Part shown: positions 17,255 to 25,005 of the stretch, piece by piece
How the letters are laid out: the number at the start of each line of letters is the position of its first letter
Position numbering within the stretch: position 1 is the first letter of the stretch
NCBI GenBank assembly: GCA_903930145.1
Contig: CAIYXP010000102.1
Location: 1 to 37,102, forward strand
Source of the DNA: an uncultured Methylococcaceae bacterium
GTDB lineage: Bacteria; Pseudomonadota; Gammaproteobacteria; Methylococcales; Methylococcaceae
DNA: 37,102 nt
Direction of reading: 5' to 3'
Program-made: the position numbers and the translations under genes
Notes under the pieces: model-generated
Told to the model about the DNA's origin: nothing
What the model saw: only the letters and a program-made list of their open reading frames with translations
Database searches by the model: none

Positions 17255-18607
17255 TTAACGTCGAGTGACTGCCAGCCTCATGCCGCCTTTGGGTCGCAAG
17301 GTCACTTCAAGCTCCGGTTCGACAGACTCACCGGGCAGGGTTTCAAATCGGTAGTGCTTGGCAATCATCGCCAATAACAACATGCTCTCGGTCAGTGCGA
17401 AGGCATTGCCCACGCACAGCCTATGCCCCGCACCGAAAGGCATGAATGCCAAACGGTGCTTAGGCTTGAATTGCTCCAGTAAAAACCGCTCCGGTTGGAA
17501 GCTGTCCGGCATTTCCCAAAACTCGGGATGGCGATGGATATTGGCCAAATTGATGATTAACATGGAGCCTTTGGGTATCCGATAACCGCCAAGCAAGGTT
17601 TCGCTGACATTTTCGCGAACCATGACGGCGGCTGGCGGATAAAGCCTCAGCGTTTCATCCAGCACAGCACGAGTCCAAGCTAGCCGGGGCAAATCATCCG
17701 TGGTGGGTTCTCGGTCTCCCAACACAGTGTCCAGCTCGGTTTTGAGGCGGTCTGCCGAAACCGGATGGCAAGCCAGCATATAACATGCCCACATCAATGT
17801 CAGAGCCGTGGTTTCATGCCCGGCGGTGAAGATGGTCAGCACCTCGTCGCGGATCTGCCTATCATCCATAGGCAACCCGGTTTCTTCATCGGTTGCCCGG
17901 ATCAAGCGATCCAGTAAATCATCCTTGGGTATGGCCGCGTCACGCCGCTCGCGGATGAGTCCATAGACCCATTGATCTATGGATTGCATCGCACTTCGAA
18001 ATTCCCGATTTTTTCGAGTGGGTAGCCATCTGGGCAGGCTCAATGGATTGCGCATGTCGTCAGCGGCAAATTCCAAGGCCGTCTGCAAGGCTGGTTCTAG
18101 CCAGTCCAATTGATCTAAGACACTGATATTGAACATGGTTCTAGTGATGACTTCCAGCGTGGTGCGCATCATCTCAGCCCCGATGTCGACAGGCGTGGAG
18201 GGTGCGAAGCCCCGCCAATGGCTGACTAGGTTGCGCCCTGCAGCCACGATTTCACCTTCATACTCGGTGACGCGGCTTTTTACAAACAAAGGTTGAATCA
18301 ATTTTCGCTGACGCTTCCACAATGCGCCCGTGCTGGTAATCAAGCCTTGCCCCAGAATCAACGCCAAACCTTTGGGCCGGTCGACCAGATACATTTTGAT
18401 GAATTGCTCGGGGCGTTGAATCAATATGTCCTCGACCAGTTCGGGATGGCTGACCACATAAATTGTAACCGGACCCATGCGGAAGCGAATCAAATCGCCA
18501 TGGAGTTTCTGCCATTCCCGCATTGATTGGTAAGCATTGCTGTTGAATTCTCGGAAATTGCCAAGAATCAGATGTCCAGTTGGAATAGGAGGAAGAGGAT
18601 TAGGCAT
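17255..18607 (-). CDS. cytochrome P450
   Basis: The 450-residue soluble P450 shows the I-helix AGHETT (262-267), the K-helix ExxR in ETLRLYPP (318-325), the PERF element (372-375) and the heme loop FMPFGAGHRLCVG with the cysteinate ligand C398. It begins with a proline-rich LPPIPTGHLILGN and has no membrane anchor. Overall it resembles bacterial CYP110-like or fatty-acid/terpenoid hydroxylases, but the substrate cannot be read from sequence. No dedicated redox partner is adjacent, though several ferredoxins lie nearby. A Rieske oxygenase gene is upstream on the same strand, 307 bases away. No sigma-54 element was found before it. Confidence 0.93.
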   Translation of the reverse strand: MPNPLPPIPTGHLILGNFREFNSNAYQSMREWQKLHGDLIRFRMGPVTIYVVSHPELVEDILIQRPEQFIKMYLVDRPKGLALILGQGLITSTGALWKRQRKLIQPLFVKSRVTEYEGEIVAAGRNLVSHWRGFAPSTPVDIGAEMMRTTLEVITRTMFNISVLDQLDWLEPALQTALEFAADDMRNPLSLPRWLPTRKNREFRSAMQSIDQWVYGLIRERRDAAIPKDDLLDRLIRATDEETGLPMDDRQIRDEVLTIFTAGHETTALTLMWACYMLACHPVSADRLKTELDTVLGDREPTTDDLPRLAWTRAVLDETLRLYPPAAVMVRENVSETLLGGYRIPKGSMLIINLANIHRHPEFWEMPDSFQPERFLLEQFKPKHRLAFMPFGAGHRLCVGNAFALTESMLLLAMIAKHYRFETLPGESVEPELEVTLRPKGGMRLAVTRR

Positions 18608-18914
18608 GATTTGGGTCTCAGGTTAATCTGGCATACTCACGGGTCTAGGCAATTATTATTGTAAAACGATTGGGCTAACGGATTGTCATCTTACTGTGAC
18701 TTCGTCGGCACAATGTTAGCCTAAAATCTAAATGAACCCCATCATATTTAACATAAGAACGATTATGCGCAATTAATGTGACCAATGATTTCATGACTGA
18801 TGCTATTTTGGATAGCCGACTATTTGGAGCGTCAAAGCTTGCTTTGACAAGAGAATTTGGAAATGCCAAGCTTGCATCGCCTGTCAAAGCAAGCTTTGAC
18901 GCTACCGTAAGGGT
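18608..18914. other. 307-bp gap between P450 and Rieske oxygenase genes
   Basis: Apart from the 74-bp inverted repeat at 18829-18902 I see no gene. A weak sigma-70-like pair on the minus strand (TTGCGC, 17 bases, AAATAT, around 18735-18765) could serve the P450 gene but is not convincing. Confidence 0.4.
18829..18902. repeat. 74-bp element with perfect 20-bp inverted ends
   Basis: GCGTCAAAGCTTGCTTTGAC (18829-18848) is the exact reverse complement of GTCAAAGCAAGCTTTGACGC (18883-18902). Each arm is also a near-palindrome (GTCAAAGC-TT-GCTTTGAC), so either two small hairpins or one long cruciform can form. It lies 12 bases past the Rieske oxygenase stop and could act as a transcription barrier, although no T-tract follows. 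Confidence 0.75.
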
Positions 18915-19934
18915 TTAAGCCCTCTCATCGATATTCGGCATTTGCTCTGGCCGTGTCGCTTCCAACAAACGGGCATGGATTTGCCGAAACTGGCTAATAG
19001 CGCGGTCAGCCCCAATCAACCGGTCTTCGCCATCGGCGCTTTTCAGCGGGGTTTGCGTCACCACGACCCGCCGGTCTTGGTTCAAAATGAATCGGTTGCT
19101 CAAGCCAATGAGCCACTCATAGGGTTTTGCCAGCAAGGGATTTTGAATGCGGTGATAGACGCGCAAATAGTAAAGAGTCGTTTGGTCGTTGACCGGCACG
19201 AATGCAATGAAGTTTTTCATGCGTGGGCTGATATTGAGCAACCAAACGCCTGGAAATAGAAAGCTTAAACTCGGTTCTTTGCCGAAGGCTGCCGCTGCCA
19301 ATTCGGTTTGGCTGCGGGAATGACGGCCTTCGTCCACCGAATTGCTCACCCAAACCTTGATGCCTTCCGCGTCGGACTCCACATAAGGCCCATCGACAAA
19401 ACTGCGGCCCCCTGCACCAATGGTGGTGCGATGGACAAACGCCAGATGGGCGACATCCAATTGGTTTTCGATGGCGCGAGTGTAATGCACGGGCCATTCG
19501 ACTTTCACCGTGCCGTAACGCCACCCCGTTTCCAATGGCGGGAAAAAAGGTACTTTGGGTAAAACCTCCCGGTGTTGCCCTAGCCATAGCCAGATCAGTC
19601 CGTGTTCCTCACGCACGGTAAACCCCGTCAATGCCATTCCCTTAGGAATTTTGCCGAGTCGGCCATTGGCTGGGATATGCTGGCACTGTCCGGTTCCATC
19701 GAACTCGAAACCGTGAAACGGGCAAACTAAACGGCCCCCCATCGACTGACCGCCACTCAAGGCAGCGCCCAGATGCGGGCAACGATCAATATGGGCATGG
19801 GGCTCACCGTTGGCAGACCGCCAAAACACCAGTTTCAGCCCCAGCCGCTCGACCGCTTGCGGCTTGTTTCTGACTTCGCCACTTTCCAGTACTGGATACC
19901 ACTGATTTTCAGGCAGATGCATCGAAACCATCAA
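18915..19934 (-). CDS. Rieske non-heme iron oxygenase, alpha-subunit type
   Basis: The 339-residue protein has the Rieske cluster motif C52-P-H54...C71-P-F-H74 and, in the C-terminal domain, the mononuclear-iron facial triad region ENQLDVAHLAFVH (D160-x2-H163-x4-H168). This is the architecture of aromatic-ring or quaternary-amine hydroxylating oxygenases and of pheophorbide-a/vanillate-type enzymes. The substrate is unknown. Electrons may come from a separate reductase not in the window. It is transcribed towards the P450 and diverges from the Rieske ferredoxin gene; the NifA-type site at 19954 lies between them, but no sigma-54 core faces this gene. Confidence 0.9.
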   Translation of the reverse strand: MMVSMHLPENQWYPVLESGEVRNKPQAVERLGLKLVFWRSANGEPHAHIDRCPHLGAALSGGQSMGGRLVCPFHGFEFDGTGQCQHIPANGRLGKIPKGMALTGFTVREEHGLIWLWLGQHREVLPKVPFFPPLETGWRYGTVKVEWPVHYTRAIENQLDVAHLAFVHRTTIGAGGRSFVDGPYVESDAEGIKVWVSNSVDEGRHSRSQTELAAAAFGKEPSLSFLFPGVWLLNISPRMKNFIAFVPVNDQTTLYYLRVYHRIQNPLLAKPYEWLIGLSNRFILNQDRRVVVTQTPLKSADGEDRLIGADRAISQFRQIHARLLEATRPEQMPNIDERA

Positions 19935-19953
19935 TTTAGTTGGGTTAAGAGAT

Positions 19954-19969
19954 TGTTGATTCTATCACA
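19954..19969 (+). promoter_or_regulatory. NifA upstream activator site before Rieske ferredoxin
   Basis: TGT-TGATTCTATC-ACA fits TGT-N10-ACA exactly. It is about 46 bp upstream of the start predicted from the sigma-54 element at 19981, closer than usual but possible. Confidence 0.6.
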
Positions 19970-19980
19970 ACACCATTGTT

Positions 19981-19996
19981 TGGCCTGTTGTTTGCT
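19981..19996 (+). promoter_or_regulatory. sigma-54 promoter before Rieske ferredoxin
   Basis: TGGCCT-GTTGT-TTGCT has GG and GC ten bases apart and a perfect -12 TTGC. The expected start near 20007 would give a very short leader that still contains the GGAGG at 20009-20013, which fits the ATG at 20022. Confidence 0.72.
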
Positions 19997-20021
19997 GCGA
20001 TGAATGATGGAGGTTAACAAC

Positions 20022-20393
20022 ATGACAATCAGACACAATATTCCACAACCCATTTGCTCAGGCTTGCAAGTGCCTGAATTGGGTAAATTTCCGTTTTCAA
20101 TTCACTATCGTGGCGAGAAGCGCGATGCCATCCTTATACGTTTCGAGGGCTTGGTTTACGCCTATTTGAATCTTTGCGTACACATGCCCAAGCCCTTGGA
20201 TTGTGAGCAAGCGCACATTTTTGACGAATCAGGGCGTTTTTTGCAGTGTTCCATGCATACCATTTGCTACGATCCGGTCACCGGCGAGTCGCTGAGCGAG
20301 ATTTGCGCAGGGAAAAGCCTGACGGCTATACAAGTCAGGGAGGAAGGCGGTTGGGTGTATTTGGTCGATAAACGGGCAGTGATGAGTGCGTAG
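20022..20393 (+). CDS. Rieske [2Fe-2S] ferredoxin-like protein
   Basis: The 123-residue protein carries C52-V-H54 and C76-S-M-H79, the two halves of a Rieske site, in CVHMPKPLDC...LQCSMHTICYDPVTG. It ends with a VYLVDKR strand. The ATG at 20022 is chosen because GGAGG sits eight bases before it; an in-frame ATG at 20004 would overlap that site. Small Rieske proteins occur in several nif clusters, and the NifA/sigma-54 elements upstream support a role in electron transfer during nitrogen fixation. It could alternatively serve the divergent Rieske oxygenase. Confidence 0.85.
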   Translation: MTIRHNIPQPICSGLQVPELGKFPFSIHYRGEKRDAILIRFEGLVYAYLNLCVHMPKPLDCEQAHIFDESGRFLQCSMHTICYDPVTGESLSEICAGKSLTAIQVREEGGWVYLVDKRAVMSA

Positions 20394-20483
20394 TCAATTC
20401 TCGGTGTAAAAGGTTTTTCAAAGTCATTAGTAATGGTAGTTGTTTTTTAGCCAAACTGACTTGATTTGGGTGGCGTGTTACAC

Positions 20484-20502
20484 TGTTTTAAAATGTAAAA
20501 CA
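20484..20502. promoter_or_regulatory. inverted repeat, probable antitoxin operator
   Basis: TGTTTTA-AAATG-TAAAACA is a perfect 7-bp inverted repeat 16 bases before the truncated ribbon-helix-helix gene. Such repeats are typical autoregulatory sites of RelB/DinJ antitoxins. Confidence 0.5.
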
Positions 20503-20518
20503 CATGGAGCAAATCGCT

Positions 20519-20623
20519 ATGGCTACTTTAAACATCCGCATTGCAGATGAAATTAAAAACCAGCTCGATGAATTGGTCAGTTCGAGAGGTACTAAGCTAA
20601 GCAAATCAATGGTGAATCTGTAA
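20519..20623 (+). pseudogene. RelB/DinJ-like antitoxin, truncated
   Basis: ATG at 20519 with GGAG twelve bases upstream encodes MATLNIRIADEIKNQLDELV and then SSRGTKLSKSMVNL before a stop. The N-terminal strand TLNIRIADEIK and helix KNQLDELVSSRG are the DNA-binding half of a RelB/DinJ ribbon-helix-helix antitoxin. The toxin-binding half and any toxin gene are missing, and the AT-rich DUF6602 gene begins 46 bases later. The break probably marks the left junction of the islet. Confidence 0.7.
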
Positions 20624-20669
20624 ATTTGTAATTAGAAAATTAACTACGATACTCGGGAAAATTTACGTT

Positions 20670-21356
20670 ATGACGAACCCAATTCAGCAAGTTATTCTCT
20701 CTAATATTAGAATGCTAGTGGAAAGATCTAAAGCTGCCAGAGAAATGTCCCATCGCAGTACAATCGGGACGCTGATAGAATCGTACATTACTAACTTCTT
20801 GAAGGAGCAATTTCCTACTGGGGTATCCGTTACTTCTGGTATCATCTGTGATAGTCAGGGAAATACCAGCCGACAAATAGATTTAGTTGTTACACTGGAT
20901 TCTAGTCTTCCTTTCATTTCGATGAAAGAAGGCATCGCTCTAATACCCTCGGAGTCAGCACTACTAGCAATAGAAATAAAATCTACCCTCACTACACAAG
21001 CACTTAAACAAGTTGAAATGCAAAATAAGAGCATATCCAAGCTTGTTATGAGAGGTCAACAACAAAACGGAAAACCTATTATCATTCCGACAATGCTGGT
21101 TGCATTTGATACACAAATTACAAATAATAAAGTCGAAGAATGGATGAATAATAATGGCAATACTATCTCGTGTTGTGTAATAAGTAATTATTTAGTTAAA
21201 CGGAATAACCTAGGAATAGTGGAAATCATTAACGGGTTTGCTGAGCCTAGTTTTATTGAAACACTTCAATTAGTAGTTGATTTACAACAAATAATCATTG
21301 TTTTAAGAGATAATCGGGACTTAAAAACTGATCTTAAGCCATATTTGCTCTCATAG
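20670..21356 (+). CDS. DUF6602-type, PD-(D/E)xK-like protein
   Basis: The 228-residue protein contains GTLIESYITNFLKEQFPTGV, then SRQIDLVV (D71), and LLAIEIKSTL (E102-x-K104). The order E...D...E-x-K is that of restriction-endonuclease-like folds. The layout fits DUF6602, a family of uncharacterised proteins with a 'G-x-x-S-x-Q-x-D-x-(V/I)' core often found in defence islands. It is strongly AT-rich compared with nifE or the Rieske gene and has no obvious partner, so it is probably a transferred gene. Whether it cuts DNA is untested. Confidence 0.68.
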   Translation: MTNPIQQVILSNIRMLVERSKAAREMSHRSTIGTLIESYITNFLKEQFPTGVSVTSGIICDSQGNTSRQIDLVVTLDSSLPFISMKEGIALIPSESALLAIEIKSTLTTQALKQVEMQNKSISKLVMRGQQQNGKPIIIPTMLVAFDTQITNNKVEEWMNNNGNTISCCVISNYLVKRNNLGIVEIINGFAEPSFIETLQLVVDLQQIIIVLRDNRDLKTDLKPYLLS

Positions 21357-21510
21357 CTTTCTTGTGTGAAAGTGCGGATGGGTAGATGCATGAATGCTGA
21401 AATTCATTATTTGGGTGCGCCAGTGATGTGATGGGTTACGCTGATGTTCTACCCATCATCTTCCACGCTCTCTAATTGCAACCCTAACAAACTCTCAGGA
21501 GAAAACAACA
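21357..21510. other. short gap with a GATGGGT hairpin
   Basis: GATGGGT (21430-21436) and ACCCATC (21451-21457) form a small inverted repeat. It resembles the dispersed 'gatgggttacgct...acccatc' repeats of many proteobacteria. A second GGATGGGTAG lies at 21377-21386. AGGAG at 21497-21501 serves the next gene. Confidence 0.4.
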
Positions 21511-21756
21511 ATGCTCACCTCAGTCGTTCAATTATTTACAGAAGCCTGCCGCTTGGACGAAGGCGACCGGGCGGCTTTAGCTGGTTTACTTTTGGCAAGC
21601 CTGAATCAAGTACCTAGCCCCGGCGTGGAGGCGGCTTGGTCCGAGGAAATTGAACGCCGTGTGCGGGAACTCGATTCCGGCGAAGTGAAGACCGTGGCTT
21701 GGGAAGATGTCAAAAACCGTCTTTTGGAGCTGGAAAAGGACGGATATGAAGCTTGA
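21511..21756 (+). CDS. addiction-module antitoxin (PF09720-type)
   Basis: The 81-residue protein MLTSVVQLFTEACRLDEGDR.. continues AALAGLLLASLNQVPSPGVE.. and AWSEEIERRVRELDSGEVKTVAWEDV. This is the classic pattern of the 'putative addiction module component' family: a helix with L-x-x-x-DR-x-x-L-x-x-x-LL-x-SL, then a W-x-x-EI-x-R-R-x-x-E-x-x-(S/D)G motif and a W-x-x-(V/A) end. These pair with ParE toxins. The partner overlapping its 3' end is truncated, leaving an orphan antitoxin. Confidence 0.88.
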   Translation: MLTSVVQLFTEACRLDEGDRAALAGLLLASLNQVPSPGVEAAWSEEIERRVRELDSGEVKTVAWEDVKNRLLELEKDGYEA

Positions 21757-21886
21757 GTTTCACCCTGAAGCGGAAACTGAAGCAAGCGCTGCCACTAAGC
21801 AGCACCTCACCTGCTCTATGCTGTCTAGACTATTCATTCTTATCTTTCAACAAACCGCTTTCGGTAGCTGTTCGAATTTAAACTAG
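21746..21886 (+). pseudogene. parE toxin, N-terminal stub
   Basis: ATG at 21746 overlaps the antitoxin end and begins MKLEFHPEAETEA, the standard ParE opening of this family (xxx-F-x-P-EA-x-x-E-L). After about 12 residues the match stops and unrelated sequence runs to a TAG at 21884-21886. Deletion or replacement therefore removed most of the toxin, and the junction near 21783 is a candidate boundary for the inserted DNA that carries the next gene. Confidence 0.65.
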
Positions 21887-21897
21887 AGATCAATACG

Positions 21898-22665
21898 GTG
21901 TTACCCTCATACGCACGGCTTCTCCTCGAACATTGGGGCATTACAGTGCAAGACATTCCTACGTCTGAAAAAGAAGAAGCCGACTTCATTGCAACTTTCA
22001 ATGGCATTCGTGTCCTGATTGAGGAAAAGACGAAGGAAGATAATTTAAAGGAGCTTGCAGAGCGTAATCAAACATTGAAGCAAGGTGGAATTTACGCGAC
22101 AACATTGCCTTTGGTTCGAAATAACAGATTATCCGGCCTAATTACAAAAGCGGCTAGTCAACTTCAATCTTCGTCAGATACAACGCACGATTTTCGTCTC
22201 ATGTGGTTCACGGGAACAGGCGTGAATGCGCAAGCCAAACACGAGCAATTTAGAGCTACACTATATGGTCTTACCAACATTATTGAAATGCACTCGACTA
22301 GATACAGGCGCTGCTACTTCTTCCGTAATAGCGACTTTTGTCGACGAGCAAATGTAATTGATGGCGCAGTCTCAGCTTATATTAATGGAAACTCAATCAG
22401 TGCAAAACTGTGTTTGAACCCATTATCTCCAAAGTACCCTGCTCTACGACAGTCCTCCGTTCTCACTCCATTTGGAACAGCAGTTGAAGATCCTTTTCTA
22501 CTAGAAGCCGACGGCACAGCTTTTATTCTTGATTCTGACATGCATCGAGGGGAAGAGCACCTGATATTGGATTTCTTAAGGGCAAAGTACAAAACTAATG
22601 CTCTCATGAGTTTTGACCTTGGCTACACAAATGCAACAATATGTACACTTGACACTGAACGTTAA
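21898..22665 (+). CDS. uncharacterised protein with PD-(D/E)xK-like start
   Basis: The 255-residue frame starts at a GTG (MLPSYARLLLEHWGITVQDI). Near the N-terminus ADFIATFNGIRVLIEEKTKE puts D29, E42 and K44 in the spacing of a PD-(D/E)xK nuclease core. The middle holds RYRRCYFFRNSDFCRR and the rest has no motif I know. I do not recognise a family. It is AT-rich, follows a broken TA locus and ends 58 bases before the NifA site of nifE, so it belongs to the islet between the nif genes. A role in defence is a guess. The GTG lacks a clear ribosome site. Confidence 0.6.
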   Translation: MLPSYARLLLEHWGITVQDIPTSEKEEADFIATFNGIRVLIEEKTKEDNLKELAERNQTLKQGGIYATTLPLVRNNRLSGLITKAASQLQSSSDTTHDFRLMWFTGTGVNAQAKHEQFRATLYGLTNIIEMHSTRYRRCYFFRNSDFCRRANVIDGAVSAYINGNSISAKLCLNPLSPKYPALRQSSVLTPFGTAVEDPFLLEADGTAFILDSDMHRGEEHLILDFLRAKYKTNALMSFDLGYTNATICTLDTER

Positions 22666-22723
22666 CTTCATCTTGTTGCAATCTTCGCTCGCCGCGTTAC
22701 TTGCATGTATTTTTAAAAAGCAT

Positions 22724-22739
22724 TGTACTATTCCCTACA
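22724..22739 (+). promoter_or_regulatory. NifA upstream activator site of nifE
   Basis: TGT-ACTATTCCCT-ACA matches TGT-N10-ACA exactly and lies about 78 bp upstream of the start predicted for nifE. Confidence 0.75.
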
Positions 22740-22782
22740 AATCCAATCCGCCCTCTGCCTTTAATATCAACCAGATAAACTC

Positions 22783-22798
22783 TGGCCCATAGTTTGCT
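22783..22798 (+). promoter_or_regulatory. sigma-54 promoter of nifE
   Basis: TGGCCC-ATAGT-TTGCT has GG-N10-GC spacing and a perfect -12 TTGC. The predicted start is near 22809, giving a 28-base leader before the ATG at 22837. Confidence 0.78.
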
Positions 22799-22836
22799 TG
22801 GTTTCTTCCAAAGTCCAACCAATGGCAGGAACAGGT

Positions 22837-24249
22837 ATGAAATCAAACAAACAAATTGCCGAGATTTTGGATGAACCGGCTTGTGAACACAACAAGAAAT
22901 CCAAATCAGGCTGTTCCAAGCCCAGTCCCGGCGCCAGTGCCGGGGGTTGTGCTTTCGACGGGGCGCAGATTGCCTTATTGCCCATCGTCGATGTGGCGCA
23001 TATTGTCCACGGGCCGATTGCCTGTGCCGGCAGTTCTTGGGACAACCGGGGAACCCGCTCTTCCGGGCCGACCCTGTATCGAATGGGCATGACCACCGAC
23101 CTAACCGAGCAAGATATTGTCATGGGCCGGTCGGAAAAACGTTTGTTTCATTCCATTAAACAAGCGGTGGAAACTTATGCCCCACCTGCCGTTTTCATTT
23201 ACAACACCTGCGTTCCGGCCTTGATTGGCGACGACATTGAAGCGGTTTGCAAAGCCGCCAGTGAACGCTTCGGTGTGCCCGTGGTTCCCGTCGATTCGGC
23301 GGGTTTCTATGGAACCAAGAACATGGGCAACCGCATTGCTGGCGACGCGATGGTGAAGTATGTCGTCGGAACCCGCGATCCTGACCCACTACCTGCTTCG
23401 GTGCAAAGACCGGGCATTACGGTGCATGACGTGAACTTGATTGGCGAATACAACATCGCCGGCGAATTCTGGCATGTGTTGCCGTTATTGGATGAGTTGG
23501 GTTTGCGGGTACTCTGCACCTTGTCCGGTGATGCCCGCTTCCGCGAAGTGCAAACCATGCATAAGGCCAAGGTCAATATGATGGTGTGTTCCAAAGCCAT
23601 GCTCAATGTGGCCCGCAAGCTGGAAAAGCAATTCGGCACGCCGTGGTTCGAGGGCAGTTTTTATGGCATTAGCGACACCAGCCAAGCCTTGCGCGATTTC
23701 GCCAGGCTGATTGGCGACCCCGATTTGACCGCCCGCACCGAGGCATTGATTGCCCGCGAAGAGTCCCGCATCCTTGCCGCGCTGGAACCTTGGAAGCAAC
23801 GGCTCAACGGCAAACGGGTGCTGCTCAACACCGGCGGCGTAAAGAGTTGGTCCGTCGTGTCGGCTTTGCAAGACTTAGGCATGGTGGTGGTTGCCACCAG
23901 CACCAAGAAATCGACCGAAGAGGATAAGGCTCGCATCCGCGAACTAATGGGCGAAGAAGCCTTGATGTTGGACGATGTCAGCCCAAGAAAATTGCTGCAA
24001 GTGGTCAAGGATTACCGCTGCGACATTCTGATTGCCGGTGGTCGCAATCTCTACACCGCGCTTAAAGCTAGGCTGGCGTTCTTGGACATCAATCAAGAAC
24101 GGGAATTTGGTTATGCCGGCTACGATGGCATGTTGGAACTGGTTCGCCAATTGGCCCTGACCATTGAAAGCCCGGTGTGGGAGGCTGTTCGCACCCCTGC
24201 CCCTTGGCGATTGGCGCAGTCTGCACAAACGGCTGTTCAGCCAGCCTAA
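22837..24249 (+). CDS. nifE: FeMo-cofactor assembly scaffold subunit NifE
   Basis: NifE forms the NifEN scaffold on which the FeMo-cofactor precursor matures. The 470-residue product starts [20 protein letters not shown], the NifE-specific opening, followed by KSGC and the conserved [12 protein letters not shown]. Cluster cysteines appear in [14 protein letters not shown] and [13 protein letters not shown]. The ATG at 22837 is favoured by AGGA six bases upstream; an ATG at 22822 is also in frame. nifN and nifX, the usual downstream neighbours, are absent: 380 bases of regulatory and repeat sequence and then an unknown gene follow. Confidence 0.95.
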   Translation: MKSNKQIAEILDEPACEHNKKSKSGCSKPSPGASAGGCAFDGAQIALLPIVDVAHIVHGPIACAGSSWDNRGTRSSGPTLYRMGMTTDLTEQDIVMGRSEKRLFHSIKQAVETYAPPAVFIYNTCVPALIGDDIEAVCKAASERFGVPVVPVDSAGFYGTKNMGNRIAGDAMVKYVVGTRDPDPLPASVQRPGITVHDVNLIGEYNIAGEFWHVLPLLDELGLRVLCTLSGDARFREVQTMHKAKVNMMVCSKAMLNVARKLEKQFGTPWFEGSFYGISDTSQALRDFARLIGDPDLTARTEALIAREESRILAALEPWKQRLNGKRVLLNTGGVKSWSVVSALQDLGMVVVATSTKKSTEEDKARIRELMGEEALMLDDVSPRKLLQVVKDYRCDILIAGGRNLYTALKARLAFLDINQEREFGYAGYDGMLELVRQLALTIESPVWEAVRTPAPWRLAQSAQTAVQPA

Positions 24250-24266
24250 CTTCATTTTGTGTGAAT

Positions 24267-24282
24267 TGTAAGCTTTGCGACA
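24267..24282 (+). promoter_or_regulatory. NifA-type site before the nifF region
   Basis: TGT-AAGCTTTGCG-ACA fits TGT-N10-ACA. It lies about 79 bp before the start expected from the weak sigma-54 element at 24327, the same distance as at nifE. Confidence 0.6.
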
Positions 24283-24326
24283 AAGACAGTGATTGAGGAG
24301 CATCCACCACAATATTGATTAGCATG

Positions 24327-24342
24327 TGGGACAGTTTAAGCC
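24327..24342 (+). promoter_or_regulatory. weak sigma-54 promoter candidate for nifF region
   Basis: TGGGAC-AGTTT-AAGCC keeps the GG-N10-GC spacing but departs from consensus in the -12 element. The paired NifA-type site makes it plausible. A transcript from here would run through the MITE at 24465-24616. Confidence 0.42.
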
Positions 24343-24453
24343 ATGATTTATCGGGAAAATTTACATAGGAAGGCAAACACGCATTATTGGCCTAATTTGT
24401 GTATGGACTAAACCGAGAGGCATAAACAAAACTCACCCATTACTGCAAAACCT

Positions 24454-24627
24454 AGGCGTAGACTCAAAGCCATTAACTTAAACCGTTCGTGGTGAGCCCT
24501 CCTGAGATTGTCGAAGGGCGAACCATGAACGACATAAACGTCAATGTTTTGGATTTTTCCGTCCACCCTTCGACAGGCTCAGGGCGAACGGAAAAATCGT
24601 TAAGTTAATGGCTTTGAGGCGTAGACT
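24454..24627. mobile_element. 152-bp MITE with 11-bp target duplication
   Basis: The element 24465-24616 ends in CAAAGCCATTAACTTAA and its exact reverse complement (24600-24616). It is flanked by the direct repeat AGGCGTAGACT at 24454-24464 and 24617-24627. The inside consists of the common 'CGTTCGTGGTGAGC...TGTCGAA' and 'CCCTTCGACAGGCTCAGGGCGAACGG' palindromic repeats. It has no coding capacity, so it would need a transposase in trans. The terminal core GCCATTAA-C-TTAA matches the arms of the palindrome at 11911-12045. Confidence 0.82.
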
Positions 24628-24630
24628 GCG

Positions 24631-24957
24631 ATGAATGTTTGGGCGATTAATAAAGACAATGCGATAAGGCGGTTATTGCATGTTTTGAGTGAACGTTTTG
24701 GTTCCGATGTCTTTGTCCTGAGTGCGCGCTGGGAAAAAGACGAAAGTGCTGTTGGCCTATACCTACCGGGCGAGGAATTTCTTCTTGCCTATATTTTCAC
24801 CTATGGGCAGGAAATGGGTAGATACGGCTTGCATTTGGAATATCCAGAGGCACAGAACCTTGGCGCTACGACGCAAATGATGGAAAACCTTGGCTTAAAC
24901 CAGTTGGTTGAATTATTGCAAGCGCATTTTAATATCGAGCCGCGTCAATGCGGGTGA
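24631..24957 (+). CDS. unknown protein upstream of nifF
   Basis: The 108-residue protein MNVWAINKDNAIRRLLHVLS.. reads like a soluble alpha/beta protein (..VFVLSARWEKDESAVGLYLPG.., LLAYIFTYGQEMGRYGLHLEYPE) with a C-terminal helix NLGLNQLVELLQAHF. I do not recognise a family. It is followed 48 bases later by nifF and lies behind NifA-type elements, so a link to nitrogen fixation is likely. The start codon is three bases after the MITE target duplication; the only ribosome-site-like sequence (GAGG, 24616-24619) is partly made of that duplication. Confidence 0.68.
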   Translation: MNVWAINKDNAIRRLLHVLSERFGSDVFVLSARWEKDESAVGLYLPGEEFLLAYIFTYGQEMGRYGLHLEYPEAQNLGATTQMMENLGLNQLVELLQAHFNIEPRQCG

Positions 24958-25005
24958 TTTGAAGAAAACCTAAAGTTAAGTTTAATTGTTGAAGAGGATA
25001 ATGAT

